A stretch of DNA of 64,000 bases, taken from assembly GCA_951802425.1 (NCBI GenBank), contig OX637799.1, positions 1,922,001 through 1,986,000 on the forward strand, read 5' to 3'. Below, one piece after another: positions 1 to 10,729 of the stretch; the stretch's first letter is position 1, and each line of letters begins with the position of its first letter. Made by a program: the position numbers and the translations under genes. The stretch comes from Clavaria fumosa (lineage: Eukaryota > Basidiomycota > Agaricomycetes > Agaricales > Clavariaceae). The notes under the pieces were generated by a model, which ran no database searches, was not told the DNA's origin, and saw only the letters and a list, made by a program, of their open reading frames with translations.

Positions 1-330
1 CGTCACCGCCATCGCGGCCGCCGCCGCTGTCACCGCCGTCGCCGTCGCTGCCGCCACTGTCACCGTCGCTGCCGCCGCTGTCACCGTCGCTGCCGCCGCT
101 GTCGCTGTCGCCGTCGCTGCCGCCGCTGTCGCCGTCGCCGTTGCCGTCGCTGCCGCCGCTGTCGCCGTCGCCGTTGCCGTCGCTGCCGCCGCTGTCGCCG
201 TCGCCGTCGCTGCCGCCGCTGTCGCCGTCGCCGTCGCTGCCGCCGCTGTCGCCGTCGCCGTCGCTGCCGCCGCTGTTGCTCTGTTGCCGCTGCCGCCGCC
301 GCTGTTGCGTTGCTGCTGCCGCTGCCGTCG
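1..330. repeat. GCC/GTC trinucleotide array of copy 1
   Basis: Near-pure GCC, GTC and GCT triplets that stay open in several frames on both strands. The matching arrays are about 360 bp in copy 2 and about 1.1 kb in copy 3, so array length is unstable within the family. The long Arg-, Ser-, Pro- or Leu-rich reading frames are a by-product of triplet periodicity. Confidence 0.85.
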
Positions 331-830
331 TCGTAGTTGCTGAAGGAGAGAGGGAGGGGGAGGAGAGAGGGAGGGAGGAGAGGGAGGAGAGTGAGAGAGA
401 GGAGATGGAGAAGTGCCGCCGCCCTCACCATCGCCCTGTAGATTAAAAAAATGAAAAGAATCATGGAAAAAAGGGAGAGGGCGCACCTGGTGGCCCCTCG
501 CTGAGGGTGCCGCCGCTGCCGTGGTTGTCACTGAAGGAGAGGGAGAGGGAGAGGGAGGAGGTGCCGCCGCCGCCGCCGTCATCGCTGGAGGAGAGAGAGA
601 GGGTGAGGGTACCGCCGCCGTCGTCGTCATCACTGGAGGAGGGTGAGGGTGAGGGTGCTGCCGCTGTCGTCGTCATCGCTGGAGGTGAGGGTGAGGGTGC
701 CGTCGCCGCTGTCGTCGTTGCTGTGGATGGGAGAAAGGGAGGAGAGAGGGTGATGGTGGGAGGCAGAGAGAACGACAAGTTCAACACAGAGCATGTGACG
801 ACTTTCTGGGACGGCAATTCCCACCATGCC
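331..830. repeat. purine-rich imperfect repeat tract (GGAGAGG, GAGGGTGAG)
   Basis: Imperfect short repeats of GGAGAG, GAGGGTGAG and GCCGTCGTCGTC, shared with 24990-25540 (inverted) and 62530-63015. Copy 3 has one extra unit of about 69 bp beginning near 62940. No convincing gene. Confidence 0.6.
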
Positions 831-1095
831 ACAAGTACAGCAAGCTTACCAAATCAGTGACCCACAAATGTTCTGGCCCATTTCTCAGTCAATTCTCAAG
901 CAATTCTCAAGATTTTTTTTTTCCATAAGACACTACTTGATCTGTAGATTAATGTGGATATGTCAAAAAAAATAATTGATATTTTCTGTACTAATTTACC
1001 AAAATAAATGGGTACCTAGCTTTATCCAAGCTTTGAACACCTTTGTGGAGCAATCTTTTGGAAGAGATCATATTCATCCAAACTATCATGATTGA

Positions 1096-1284
1096 TTGGA
1101 TGTGTATAAATATATTACTGTCAAGTTGCCATCCAAGCCCCAAGCTGATGAACAATTATATCAGATTCATGGAATGCCTGGCCATTCTAATGGACCATGC
1201 AAGCCAGCAACTCCACCATGCTTTGACACTACCTTGATCATTGAAAACAAATCACAGTGGAAAGAGGATGGATTAAAAGGTTAG
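1096..1284 (+). pseudogene. short ORF conserved in all three CATCAGG copies
   Basis: A 62-codon frame containing DVYKYITVKLPSKPQ and CFDTTLIIENK. The same frame recurs at 63348-63536 (+) and 24565-24747 (-), nearly unchanged. It is preceded in frame by a UGA, and codons before that stop still read plausibly (HPNYHD), so it may be the tail of a longer decayed protein. By eye the DVYK...LP...P...FDT pattern resembles a conserved stretch near the C-terminus of multi-copy fungal transposon proteins of the Plavaka/KDZ kind; this is a weak memory-based match. It is not expected to be functional alone. Confidence 0.3.
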
Positions 1285-1368
1285 TCTAAGGCTATCAATT
1301 GTCTACAATTTGATGTCAACTTCAACTAGGTCTTCATGTAGCAAGATTTTTGATCTTCCAAAGCATCT

Positions 1369-1769
1369 CATCAGCAAAACAGCTCAGCTGAGTTGTCAGT
1401 ATACTGTACCATTTCATTCAATTGACCTGTCATGCATCATGCACCTCCCCAAATTGGCCAAAAATCACACTGGTCACACATCATTTGAGGAATTGGTCAA
1501 TTTGTAAGGTGAAATTCCCTTTTTGGGTGACAGTTACCTAATATATACTGGTGGAGGGGCAGTCAATTATCCCTCATGTGACACTTAACTTCTACTTTCA
1601 GTCAATTCAAAATTTGACCAGAGGAATGCATCACACCACCTGGTCAATTGAATGAAATGGTACAGTAGAGAGGTATGGACTGGTATGTAACACCCCAAGA
1701 CAACTTGGGGTGTTACACACCAGTCCATACCAGTCCATACTTACATTTAGCCAAGCTGTTTTGCTGATG
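1369..1769. repeat. nested inverted-repeat block (MITE-like) within the CATCAGG element
   Basis: CATCAGCAAAACAGCT at 1369-1384 is matched by its inverse at 1754-1769. Inside lies a second inverted pair (ATTTCATTCAATTGACC near 1418, its inverse near 1638) and a strong hairpin with 27-bp arms at 1673-1699 and 1704-1730 (one mismatch, 4-nt loop CAAG/ACAA region). The block is kept in copies 2 and 3. No clear TSD, so it may be structural sequence of the host element rather than a separate insertion. Confidence 0.55.
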
Positions 1770-2563
1770 GCCTGGGCATAGTACCACATCCTTTAGCATA
1801 TGTTCACTGGTACAGACCACTTACAAGCTTTGATCTAGCAACTGGCATGTATCAGATTATTTTGTCTTGACAAAATTCTGCAAATGCTGAAGTAGTCAGC
1901 ATTGATAGGATTTGGCACAGTTGTCTGTTGATTCCTCACTTTGGATCAGCAGATGTACCTATCTCATGGACCAGAAATAATGCTCTTGATTCAGCAGCTC
2001 AATTTTATCTCAACAAGTATACTGATATGCATTCATTTATGGAGTACAAATCTTTGTAACAATTTTAGTCCAAAAGTATCAGACTGGGTCTCACACAACT
2101 TAAATGTAAGGTCACAATGACAATACTAACATAAGGGGGAAAGAGTACAAAAGAGGAAAAGATACTGTGTTCCCATGCTCAGACCCTTGGATCACATGAC
2201 ATGCCCAGGCTCCAGGTCATGTGATCTTACAATTATGTAATCTGACCCCAGCCACAGGTCATGTGACCTTCCAACAACCCTCCCCAGTTTCTCCACAACT
2301 CCTCTTTGGGATGGCTTATGTAAGCAACAAAAGAGACTACTCTATGTACTTGTCATATACTGCACAATATCATGAATTGTTCATTTTAATCCTAATCTAT
2401 AGCATGCTGAAACACTCATGAGTTTATTGCTTCAACCTTGCACTGGAATTCACCTCACCTCCACTCAGCTCCTGATTATATCATAATCATGACAACATCT
2501 GTGCTGTCAATTCAATGTAGTACAAAGGCTTACTATCCTACCCAACAGCACTATCACTAGTTG

Positions 2564-2990
2564 CTACTAGGCTCAACATAGTACATAGGCTCTACTACTA
2601 TTACTACTATGCACTCATAATATGCTACTAGGCTCAACATAGTACATAGGCTCTACTACTATTACTACTATGCACTCATAATATGCTACTAGGCTCAACA
2701 TAGTACATAGGCTCTACTACTGTGACTACAATGCACTCATAATATGCTACTAGGCTCAACATAGTACATAGGCTCTACTACTGTAACTACAATGCACTCA
2801 TAATATGCTACTAGGCTCAACATAGTACATAGGCTCTACTACTGTGACTACAATGCACTCATAATATGCTACTAGGTTCAACATAGTACATAGGCTCTAC
2901 TACCATGACTACAATGCACTCATAATATGCTACTAGGCTCAACATAGTACATAGGCTCTACTACCGTGACTACAATGCACTCATAATATG
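2564..2990. repeat. 60-bp tandem repeat, about 7 units
   Basis: Units contain CTACTAGGCTCAACATAGTA followed by CATAGGCTCTACTACT and a CACTCATAATATG tail. Seven units start near 2564, 2623, 2683, 2743, 2803, 2863 and 2923. Copy 2 holds only about four units (23030-23265), so this is a variable-number repeat inside the element. Confidence 0.85.
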
Positions 2991-3149
2991 CTACCCAGTC
3001 TATTGCATGCTATATAGTAATCCATACCTTCTATGTATTACTATTTTTCTCACTACATATGCTACAGCAGTCTATACAGTCTGTGTAGTCTACATAGTCT
3101 ATGCTGATAGCTACTGCTGGGGGTTCTTTTTCCTGATGGGGGGCGCATT

Positions 3150-3210
3150 GGACTTCAAAGAAATTTCAACATGGGATCACATGATCCCATGTTGAACTTT
3201 TTTGAAGTCC
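3150..3210. repeat. 61-bp near-perfect palindrome
   Basis: GGACTTCAAAGAAATTTCAA (3150-3169) continues to a GGGATCA core and is mirrored by TGATCCCATGTTGAAC to 3210. A related sequence lies inverted at about 43940-44010 (GTTGAATTTTTTCCAAGTCC). It starts 12 bp after the CATCAGG element ends and may be the end of another TIR family. 3211-3335 is a C-rich lead-in with nothing recognised. Confidence 0.6.
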
Positions 3211-3335
3211 GACACTTGCTCGTTGCCACACTGAGTCCAAAACACCCTCTCCTCCCCATCCTCTCTCGCTGCCCAACCCTCCACCGTTTGGTTGCGCTCA
3301 CTCCCCACCAAACCTGAGGAACTGTTTGAGGGCGG

Positions 3336-4286
3336 TGGCAGCACCCAGCAGCGAGCGGCGGCAGCGACTAGCAGCAAGTGGCGGCGGCGATTGCGACCAG
3401 CAGCAGTGGTGGCGGCAACCAAAACGGTGGCAGCGGTGACCAGCAGCGGTGCCAACAGCGGTGGCGGGCGGCGGCAGCAGCAGCGGTGGCGGCAGCACCG
3501 ACAGCAGCGGCAGCAGCAGCAGCACTGACAGCAGCGGTGACGGCGGCACTGACAGCAGCAGCGGCGGCAGCACTGACAGCAATAGCGGCAGCGGCACCAA
3601 CAGCAGTGGCGGCAGCAGCACCAACAGCAGCGACAGGGGCAGTGGCAGGGGCGGCACCGACAGCAGTGGCGGGGGCAGCACCGACAGCAGCAGCGGGGGC
3701 AGCACCGACAGCAGTGGCGGGGGCGGCACCGACAGCAGTGGCAGGGGCGGCACTGACAGCAGCGGCGGGGGCGGCACTGACAGCAGCGGTGGGGGCGGCA
3801 CTGACAGCAGCGGTGGGGGCGGCACCGACAGCAGCGGCGGGGGTGGCACCAACAGCAGTGGCAGGGGCGGCACCGACAGCAGCAGCGGGGGTGGCACTGA
3901 CAGCAGCGGCAGGGGCGGCACTGACAGCAGCGGCGGGGGTGGCGCTGACAGCAGCAGCGGTGGGGGCAGCACTGACAGCAGCAGTGGCGGCGGCACCAAC
4001 AGCAGCGGTGGCGGCAGCGCCAACAGCAGCAGCAGTGGCGGCAGCACCAACAGCGGGGGCGGCGGCGGCACCAACAGCACCAACAGCAGCGGCAGCACCA
4101 ACAGCAGCGGCGGCACCGACAGCAATGGCGGCGGCACTGACAGCAGCAGTGGCGGCGGCGGCACTGACAGCAGCAGTGGCGGCGGCGGCACTGATAGCAG
4201 CGGCGGCGGCGGCAGCACCAACAGCAGGGGCAGCGGCAGCGGCAACACCAATAGTGGGGGCGGCGGCGGCAGCAGCACCAACAGCA
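3336..4286. repeat. GGC/AGC trinucleotide minisatellite, first block
   Basis: About 950 bp of imperfect 18-24-bp units around GGCGGCACTGACAGCAGC. One frame reads (TDSSGGGG)n, others poly-Ala, poly-Pro/Leu or Cys/Arg. Four overlapping frames of more than 300 codons exist here, which is what triplet arrays produce. The array continues at 4580-4621 and 11689-12240, so it was one array of about 1.5 kb before a MITE and a retrotransposon entered it. Confidence 0.85.
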
Positions 4287-4288
4287 TA

Positions 4289-4577
4289 GGGATGCCACGG
4301 TTCGGTTCTGAACTTTGGTTCGAACCTGAACTGGACTGGACCGAACCGAAAATGAGGTTCAGGTTCAGCCAAGTGGGTGAACCGAACCAAAATTGAGGTT
4401 CAGAAGCCCAAATTTGGGCGAACCATTACCTTATTTGGTAAAAGTCCGGTCCAATGAACCGGACTTGGACCGAACTCAGGTTCAAGGTTCGGAATTTGGC
4501 CTGAACCGGACCTAAAGTCTGGTTCGGGGTTCGAAAAAATTGGCCCTGAACCGGACTTAACCGGACCGTGGCATCCC
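4289..4577. mobile_element. 289-bp MITE with GGGATGCCACGGT ends and TA duplication
   Basis: Starts GGGATGCCACGGTTCGGTT and ends AACCGGACCGTGGCATCCC, an inverted repeat, with TA on both sides (4287-4288 and 4578-4579). The inside is made of degenerate GGTTCGGTTC / GAACCGAACC motifs in both orientations, giving internal pairing. The TA duplication and small size fit a Tc1/mariner-mobilised MITE. It sits inside the trinucleotide array. Confidence 0.8.
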
Positions 4578-4626
4578 TACAACAGCAGGGGCAGCGGCGG
4601 CGGCGGCAGCACCAACAGCGGGGGCA

Positions 4627-4970
4627 TGTCAACAAGTATTGCGTTGACTCCCGGGTATTCAAGGGACTCAAGTAGAATCGGCCGAATGGGAGCAAAGGAC
4701 GGATGTGATAGAAGGTAACAACCTAAGGAGTTGTTACAGGCGAGTATGGCTACTTATATAGTACAAGGGGGTGAGTCATAATGCAACGTGGGGAAAGCAT
4801 GTAGTCCGTGTGCGAGGGGTGAGGCCAAGTATGACTCACGCATGATAACATAGACGGGGCGCGGCATGATGCATGTGGTACGTGAGAAGGAGGGATGTCC
4901 GCATGTTGTGATAGGTGGAAAAGGGGGGTGTGACGTATGAAGGGGGTGGTGAAGCGGAAGAACTCTAACA
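4627..4970 (-). repeat. 3' LTR of Ty3-1
   Basis: 344 bp, same length as the LTR at 11340-11683. It differs from that copy by six substitutions, each a CG paired with TG or CA. In the sense direction it contains the TATA-like CTATATAAG and the GTAACAAC...GTTGTTAC hairpin. Confidence 0.95.
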
Positions 4971-4982
4971 TTATCCCCCCTC
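4971..4982 (-). promoter_or_regulatory. polypurine tract of Ty3-1
   Basis: Sense strand GAGGGGGGATAA directly abuts the 3' LTR, the expected plus-strand primer of reverse transcription. Confidence 0.75.
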
Positions 4983-5008
4983 AGTGGTCCATCGTCTCGA
5001 CGGGCCCA

Positions 5009-5764
5009 CTAGGCCTCCGGACTCTCCCGCCGTTCGCGTGGTTGTGGTTCTGTCGGCGGTTCGAGTTCGGTGGGGGGGTTGACACTTGTGTCGCGTGTGT
5101 CGGGCACGAGAGGGTGTTCGTAGGCGTCGGCGGGGACAATCCACGGGGTCATGACGTCGGTGGAAATGGGTATGACCCAGGGGGGGCCTGTGCGACTATG
5201 ATGTACCGCCCATTCTTCTTGTAAGATAGGCTCTGGTGGTAACGGGACCTCGAATCGCAGCCGTGAGTTCCGAGAATTCACCCATATCTCAACGAGGACA
5301 GGGGAAGCGTGGAGGACGCGTCGTTGTTGTTCAAACTGCAGTCCTTGCAGTTCGGTCCACATCGCGCGGCTAAAGCTTACGCTGAGCCGCTCGGCCATCC
5401 TGCGGAGCCAGACGTCATCTTCAGGCTCCAGGAGCTCTCGGTTCTGTCGAAACTGTGGTATCCGCGAAGGGGGGTCGTCCGTCATCAGCGGTGGGGGATC
5501 TAATCCCAATACTCAACGTGCATGGGGGATCCGCACTGCGTCTAAGATATGGCGCATGCGGGCAGTTGTTCCAGGGGACGAGGGGGGGCGTTGGAGTGCC
5601 GGTGGTGTACCTCGCGGGTCCGGTCCAGGTCGCAGGTCGAGCGCGGGTCGTTGGCGGGTGGTCTCAGCGGGGGGTGGACGCGGTAGGTGGTTCGGCCATC
5701 CCGCAGCACGGCGAGCGTAAGTTCTGCGGCGTGGGGGTTGAGGAGTACGGTCGGGCGGCATGGT
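5009..5764 (-). pseudogene. Ty3-1 ORF3, extra reading frame after the chromodomain
   Basis: A frame of about 250 codons on the sense strand between the chromodomain stop (5863) and the polypurine tract, interrupted once by UGA at 5513-5515 with the same frame open on both sides. The N-terminal third is Pro/Arg-rich. The rest has RMAERLSVSFSRAMWTELQ, which could be helical, then EIWVNSRNSRLRFEVPLP and a Pro/Glu-rich end. I do not recognise it and it matches no gag, pol or env pattern I know. Its position resembles third ORFs of some LTR elements. Function unknown; it could also be non-coding 3' sequence that happens to be open. Confidence 0.4.
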
Positions 5765-5862
5765 AGCGGGTGTTGGTTGTAAGGGGAGAGGAGGAAGGAG
5801 TTCGGTAGGCGAAGTCGCTTGCGGTTTTCTTTTTAAGTGCTCGACCCTGAGTGTGTGATCAC

Positions 5863-8800
5863 TCAGGTAAAAGACACCGTGAGAGAATGTGTTGCCTCAG
5901 GGTGCTTTCGGTGAAAGTCTGCAATCGCTTTGGCCGCTTTCTTCAAGTTTGCCTTCGGCTCCCACGTGTTGTCCTCGTGGGGATAACCGGCCCATTTTAC
6001 CAGATACTGCAACTTACGCCTGTGTCTCCGGCTCTTCAATACTTCTTCCACGTCGTATTGCAAGTGGTTGTCGATTAATTCGGGAGGTGGGCGTTCGTCC
6101 GGAGTCTGATTGGGGAACTTTCCTTCCTTATACGGCGTAAGTAGTACCTCGTTGAACACTGGGTGGATCTTCCAAGTTGCTGGCAAATTGAGTCGGTAAG
6201 CGGCCGGTCCCACCTTCTCTACCACCACGAAAGGGCCAACTCTTCTGTCCGTGAGTTTTTCTGATGGTCGTTCCGTGTTTAGGTTGGTGGCGTCCAGCCA
6301 GACCAGGTTGCCTTTCTTGTAGTTTAATGTTTTTGTGTTTTTATGTTTATCATAGGCGGTTTTCATGTATTGTGCGGCTTTTTGCATGGCCCTTTTGGCA
6401 TTCTCTCTGGCTTTCTGCAATTTTGTGGCGAAGTCAGAGGCTTCCGGGGTGTGCGGCACATCGGGTAGGCTAATGTCACCCATACGAGGGTGGAAACCAT
6501 AGTTTAAAAAGAAGGGGCTGTATTTGGTAGCGGAATGTTGCCGGTTGTTTAGGGCAAATTCTGCGGTGGGTAGCCAGTCTGACCAGTCGTCCTGCATAAA
6601 GTCGATGTATGAGCACAGGTATATCTCTATCTTCCGTTTGTCCGTCGGTTTGCGGGTGATAAGCAGTGCTCGGGTTTCCTTTTATGCCAATAATTTTATA
6701 GAATTCCTCCATGAAATTCGAGACGAACTGAGATCCTCGGTTGCTTATCACCTTGCAGGGCACTCCATGGCTGCGAAGCACCCGGTCCCGTAGGATTTTT
6801 GCTGCTCCTAGTGCCGTGAGCTTCGTGTCTGTGGCTTCCAGTAGGGTCATCTTTGTGAGTTTGTCGCATATTACGAGGATGGCATTATGGGTAGCAGACT
6901 TTGATAATGGCCCGATAAGGTCCCAAGTGATCGTGTGCCACGGGCAGGGCGGTATCGCGTGCGGATGCAGGGGTGCGCGTCACTTCGTCCGGTCAGGTTT
7001 TGTTCTCTGACATTTCTCACAGCCAGCTACATATTCCGTTATATCTTCCTTCATCCCCGGCCATATGAATTGCCGGGTAACACTCTCCAAGGTCTTTTCG
7101 GGTCCGGGGTGTCCTCCAAGCGGGGAGTCGTGTAGTTCCATCAGGACTTTGTGTACTAGGTCCTGGGGTACCCAGATCTTTCCTTGGTGTCAGAAGAGTC
7201 CATCCGTTCCTTTTTCGTAGGGTGTTGCTTTAGGCGGCATAGTGTTTGTGTGTGCCTCCAGGAGCAGTTGATCAATTGTCGGCTCGGGGATTAAGAGCGT
7301 AGCAAGACGTTCGGCCGGGAAAACCTGTACTAAGGGTTTTTCGTACTTGTCCGTTCCTTCCCAGTGGTCCGGCCGTCGGGAGAGGGCGTCCGCCTTCATG
7401 TTTGTTTTTCCCAGTTTGTATTTCACTTCAAAATTAAAGCACTGTAACTTTGACTGCCATCGCGTTTGTCTAGGGTTGAGTTTTTGGCTTTTTTGAAAAT
7501 ACTGGAGGTTTGCATGGTCGGTGTGGATTTCAAAAGGATCCTTGGCTCCCAGCAAGTAATGGCGCCACTCCTCTAGTCCCCTGATGATCGCTAAAAACTC
7601 CTTATCATATGTCGCATAGTTCATCTCTGCTGGGGAGAAGGTTTTCGAAATAAAATCTACGGGTCGCCAGACGCCGTCGGGTTGTTGCTGTGATAGTACT
7701 CCTCCGGTGGCGTAATTGCTCACGTCTACTTCCATCTTCCACTTGCCTTCATCTTGTGGGATCGCCAGCACTACATCGCTCTGCAATATATCGATTAGGC
7801 GTCTCCATGCTCGTTCTTGTCGGTCCGTCCAGATATATGGTGTGTTGTCGCTCAGTAGTTCGTATAGCGGTTTGGCGACGGTAGCGAATCCCTGTATGAA
7901 TCTTCGGAAGTAGTTTAGTAGACTGATACCCTTTTGGAGAGCGTGCTTGTTCCTTGGCACCGGCCAGTCGGCTATCCCTTTACATTTTTTGGGTGAATGT
8001 CGAATGTTCCCTTCCGAAATTAGCAGCCCCAGGAATGTGACCTCTGACTGTTCTATCTTGCACTTTGATTCGCGGACACAGAGGTCGTTTTCTTGTAATA
8101 TTCTAAATACTTCATGCAGCAAGCCTCGGTGTTGCTCGATCGTTTCTGTTGCCACAAGAATGTCATCGATGTATACGAACACCTTTCCTGTGGCTATCAA
8201 CATGCGGAAGATGTAGTTCATCCTCCTTTGGAAGACCGAGGGGGCATTCATTAGTCCGAACTGCATAATGGTGGGCCATACCGTGCCGTATTTGGTGATT
8301 ATCGCGGCCAGGTGTTGTGCCCGTTCGGCCATTGCGACGTTCCAGTAGCCCCATTCCATGTCTACGCTTGTGAACACCTTAGCCTTCTTTAGGCTTGCTA
8401 CCGTCTCATCAATCCTTGGCAGCGGGTATATGTCCTTGACGCAAAACGAGTTCAAACGCTTATAGTCGATGATGCGTCGCAGCTTGTCCCCTTCGTCTTT
8501 GAAGAAAATCGGGCTAACATAGTCCGATTCTCCCCAGACTAATCGGCCGTTCTCCAAATTTTCTTTGAGCCAAGCTTTCAAAGCCTCATCTTCCTTGTTG
8601 GTAAGCGGGTAGACTTTCGAGCGCAAGAAGCCCGGGTCGTTTTTGAATTTGACTTCGTAATCGATTCCCGGCAGGGATTTGGGTAGTTTCTGGCCAGTTT
8701 TTCCAGCAAACACTTGGGGGTATAAGGTTTTCCAGTCAAGCATAGTTGTCACGTCATGTAGGTTTCGGAGGCCATAGCCGTAGTCCACAATGTGGCAGTC

Positions 8801-9325
8801 CTTTTTTTTGCATTTGTCGAAATGAATGTATTTTTCAAACCACTGGATACTGGGGTTATGGTATCGGAGCCAATCGTGCCCCAGAATCGCCGGGTGACCG
8901 GTGACTCGTCCTAGTAGAAACTGCTTGATCTCGACGTGGCCTCCAATGTTGAGTCGTAGGGCTACCGAGTACTTAAAGGCCCCTGATACATTCGTGGTCC
9001 CATCGATATTTTTGAATATTATAGGGGTCTCGAGTTTTGCAAGATTTATTTTCCTAGCGGTGGCCCATTCCAGGTCCATAACAGACATTGTACAGCCCGA
9101 GTCGATCAGCAGTTTGATGTCATAGGTCTCTTTGGTGTCCAAGGTGGTTATGAATCCTGGCATGTCCAATTGCCGTTCTCCTCCTCTCCCATACGTGGTC
9201 CTGGGATCGGTGTCCCAATCCACATCATCATTATATCCTGGGAGTTTCTTAGAGGTGAGGTTTTTGAGGGTGTGCTTAGCCCTCTCAGCCTCTTTCGACA
9301 ATGGAAATGGTGGGGTGTCATTCAT
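5863..9325 (-). pseudogene. Ty3-1 pol: protease, RT, RNase H, integrase, chromodomain (broken)
   Basis: Sense order: aspartic protease (LLIDSGCTMSVMD near residue 75), reverse transcriptase with VYIDDILVA near residue 390, RNase H (EVDVSNYATGGVLS), then UGA at 7190-7192 within GLF*HQGK at the integrase start. The same frame continues through the integrase zinc finger (CEKCQRTK), a second UGA at 6980-6982, and the catalytic core. In the core the first Asp (TITWDLIGP) is present, the second lies in ISNRGSQF where family members have SDRG, and the Glu follows HPQTDGQTE. Directly after that Glu a small deletion shifts the frame (near 6635). The last frame (6597-5863) holds the integrase tail and a chromodomain (YLVKWAGYPHEDNTWEP), which in this family binds modified histones and guides integration. 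Integrase is dead on three counts. Confidence 0.9.
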
Positions 9326-9381
9326 GGCTCGTTTTACATGGCGGCGGGCGGGTACAATATATAAGGATCCTGCCTTAGCAC

Positions 9382-10674
9382 TCAGGCGGATCCCTGCTGA
9401 AAACCCTCTTCTCCGGCATTCGACGTCGCTACACTTGTCTCTGGTCCAGGTGTCGGTGCTCTGGGCCTCTGTTGGATATGCAATTGATCTCTCAATTGCG
9501 CGATCGTGTTCTCCATTTCTTCGAAATCATTCTGCCCAGCAGTTGAGGCGGCGTATGATGGGTTGAATGATGTAAGGGAAGCTGGGTGCGAAGCGGGGTA
9601 TGCGGGAACAGGGTAAGGGGAAAAGAGAGGGGGTGTATAATATCCGGGGGGGGAACGCATCTCGAATGCGTTGCCGAGCCTCGCCTGTTGTCGGGGGGTG
9701 GAGCGGCATTGGGGCGGCTCAGGACAGAGTCGAGCTGGGTGACCAACCTGTCCGCAATTATAGCAAATGAGCGGGCGATGGGGGCCGGTTCCTCAGCTTG
9801 TGTCCATTGGAGTACCTTGCCTGGTACCTGGCGGGGCTTGTCTGTTCCATTGTCCGAAGGACGGCGCCTGCTGTTGTTGTTGTTGCTGCTGCTGCTGGGG
9901 GCGCGGTTGCCATTGTGCCTGCTGTGGCTGTGCGTGTGGTACGTTCCACTGGTTCTGTCTTTCCCATACTGCCTGTGGTTGCCACTGGGGCGAGCGCCAG
10001 TAACGGTTCTGCGGGGGTTGGCGCTGTGCGGGTTGGTTCCAGGCGGGGCGTGGCGTTGCTTGTGCCCGCATTTCTCTTTGTACCGCCGTGTGTAATTGAT
10101 GTTGCCTGTCAAGGCGTATAGCCAACACTTGGAACGCTTGATAGTCAGCGGGTTGATCTGCGCATGTGAGGATTTTCTCCATGAGCTTCGGGTGTAGTGC
10201 CCTCATCAACAGGGCATGAATCATGTTCCAGTGGGTATCCTCTTCGTACCCAGCTCGGTTCATCAAGGTTTCGAGCCTCTGGAAGAACTGCGCGGCGTCC
10301 ATGCCTACTTGCTTGAAGTTGTTTAGTTCCTGAACAGCCAACGCCTGGTCTTCAATGGGAGCAAAAGTCTCCCTCATGCGTGCTTCAAATGTGGCCCAGA
10401 TCACGTTTTCGCCTCCTGGTTCCAGTAAGACGTTCGCGGCTTGGTTCGCCCACTCTGCCGCATATTTCTCCATCATGTGGCTCAAGCAAAATACCACCTT
10501 ATGGAAGTCGGTAGGGTATTTCGCCTCGTTTAGCCGGAACTCTAGGCGCAAGCTCCTCAAGAAGGTTTGGAACTCGTGCCTTTCTCCAGTATACGGAATA
10601 ATCTTCAGTGAAAACGTAGCAGGTGCAAGGGGCGCTGCTGGTGCGGGTTCGGCGTCAGGGGCTACGTCAGCCAT
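9382..10674 (-). pseudogene. Ty3-1 gag with CCHC zinc knuckle, one in-frame UGA
   Basis: Starts at ATG 10674 and runs 293 codons to UGA at 9793-9795. The same frame then reads on through CYNCGQVGHPARLC, a canonical CX2CX4HX4C nucleocapsid knuckle, to a natural end at 9382. Early residues include ERHEFQTFLRSLRLEF and a Gln-rich stretch (poly-Q) before the stop. Gag forms the virus-like particle and the knuckle binds the RNA. The stop sits exactly between capsid and knuckle. The simplest reading is CGA to UGA, matching the other breaks of this copy; programmed read-through is the less likely alternative. Pol lies in another frame, starting 56 bp downstream. Confidence 0.8.
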
Positions 10675-10729
10675 GCTCTCAGTCTAGTTCTTCAAGGTAA
10701 ATGCATGGGGGGTCTTGGAAAATATCTAT

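Larger units (their letters stand above)
1..3138 (+). mobile_element. CATCAGG-TIR DNA element, copy 1 (left end outside window)
   Basis: The right end reads CCTGATG (3132-3138), the inverted complement of the CATCAGG that opens copies 2 and 3. Positions 1-1746 recur almost base for base at about 62440-64000 and inverted within 22877-26364, so this is a repeat family with three copies here. Order inside: trinucleotide array, purine-rich GGAGAGG tract, AT-rich part with one short conserved ORF, nested inverted repeats, 60-bp tandem repeats, terminus. No transposase is visible, so it looks non-autonomous or decayed. The right flank is G-rich and a TSD cannot be tested because the left end lies outside the window. 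Confidence 0.75.

Noticed and set aside
2564..2990. CRISPR-like regular repeats
   Set aside because: The repeats are contiguous 60-bp tandem units with no unique spacers, in a eukaryotic transposon.
3177..4298. Overlapping frames of 300-370 codons on both strands
   Set aside because: They lie in a pure triplet array, are open in four frames at once and give homopolymer-like proteins.
9793..9795. UGA between capsid and zinc knuckle as programmed read-through
   Set aside because: The same kind of stop occurs at many unrelated places in these elements and fits CpG decay better; not excluded.
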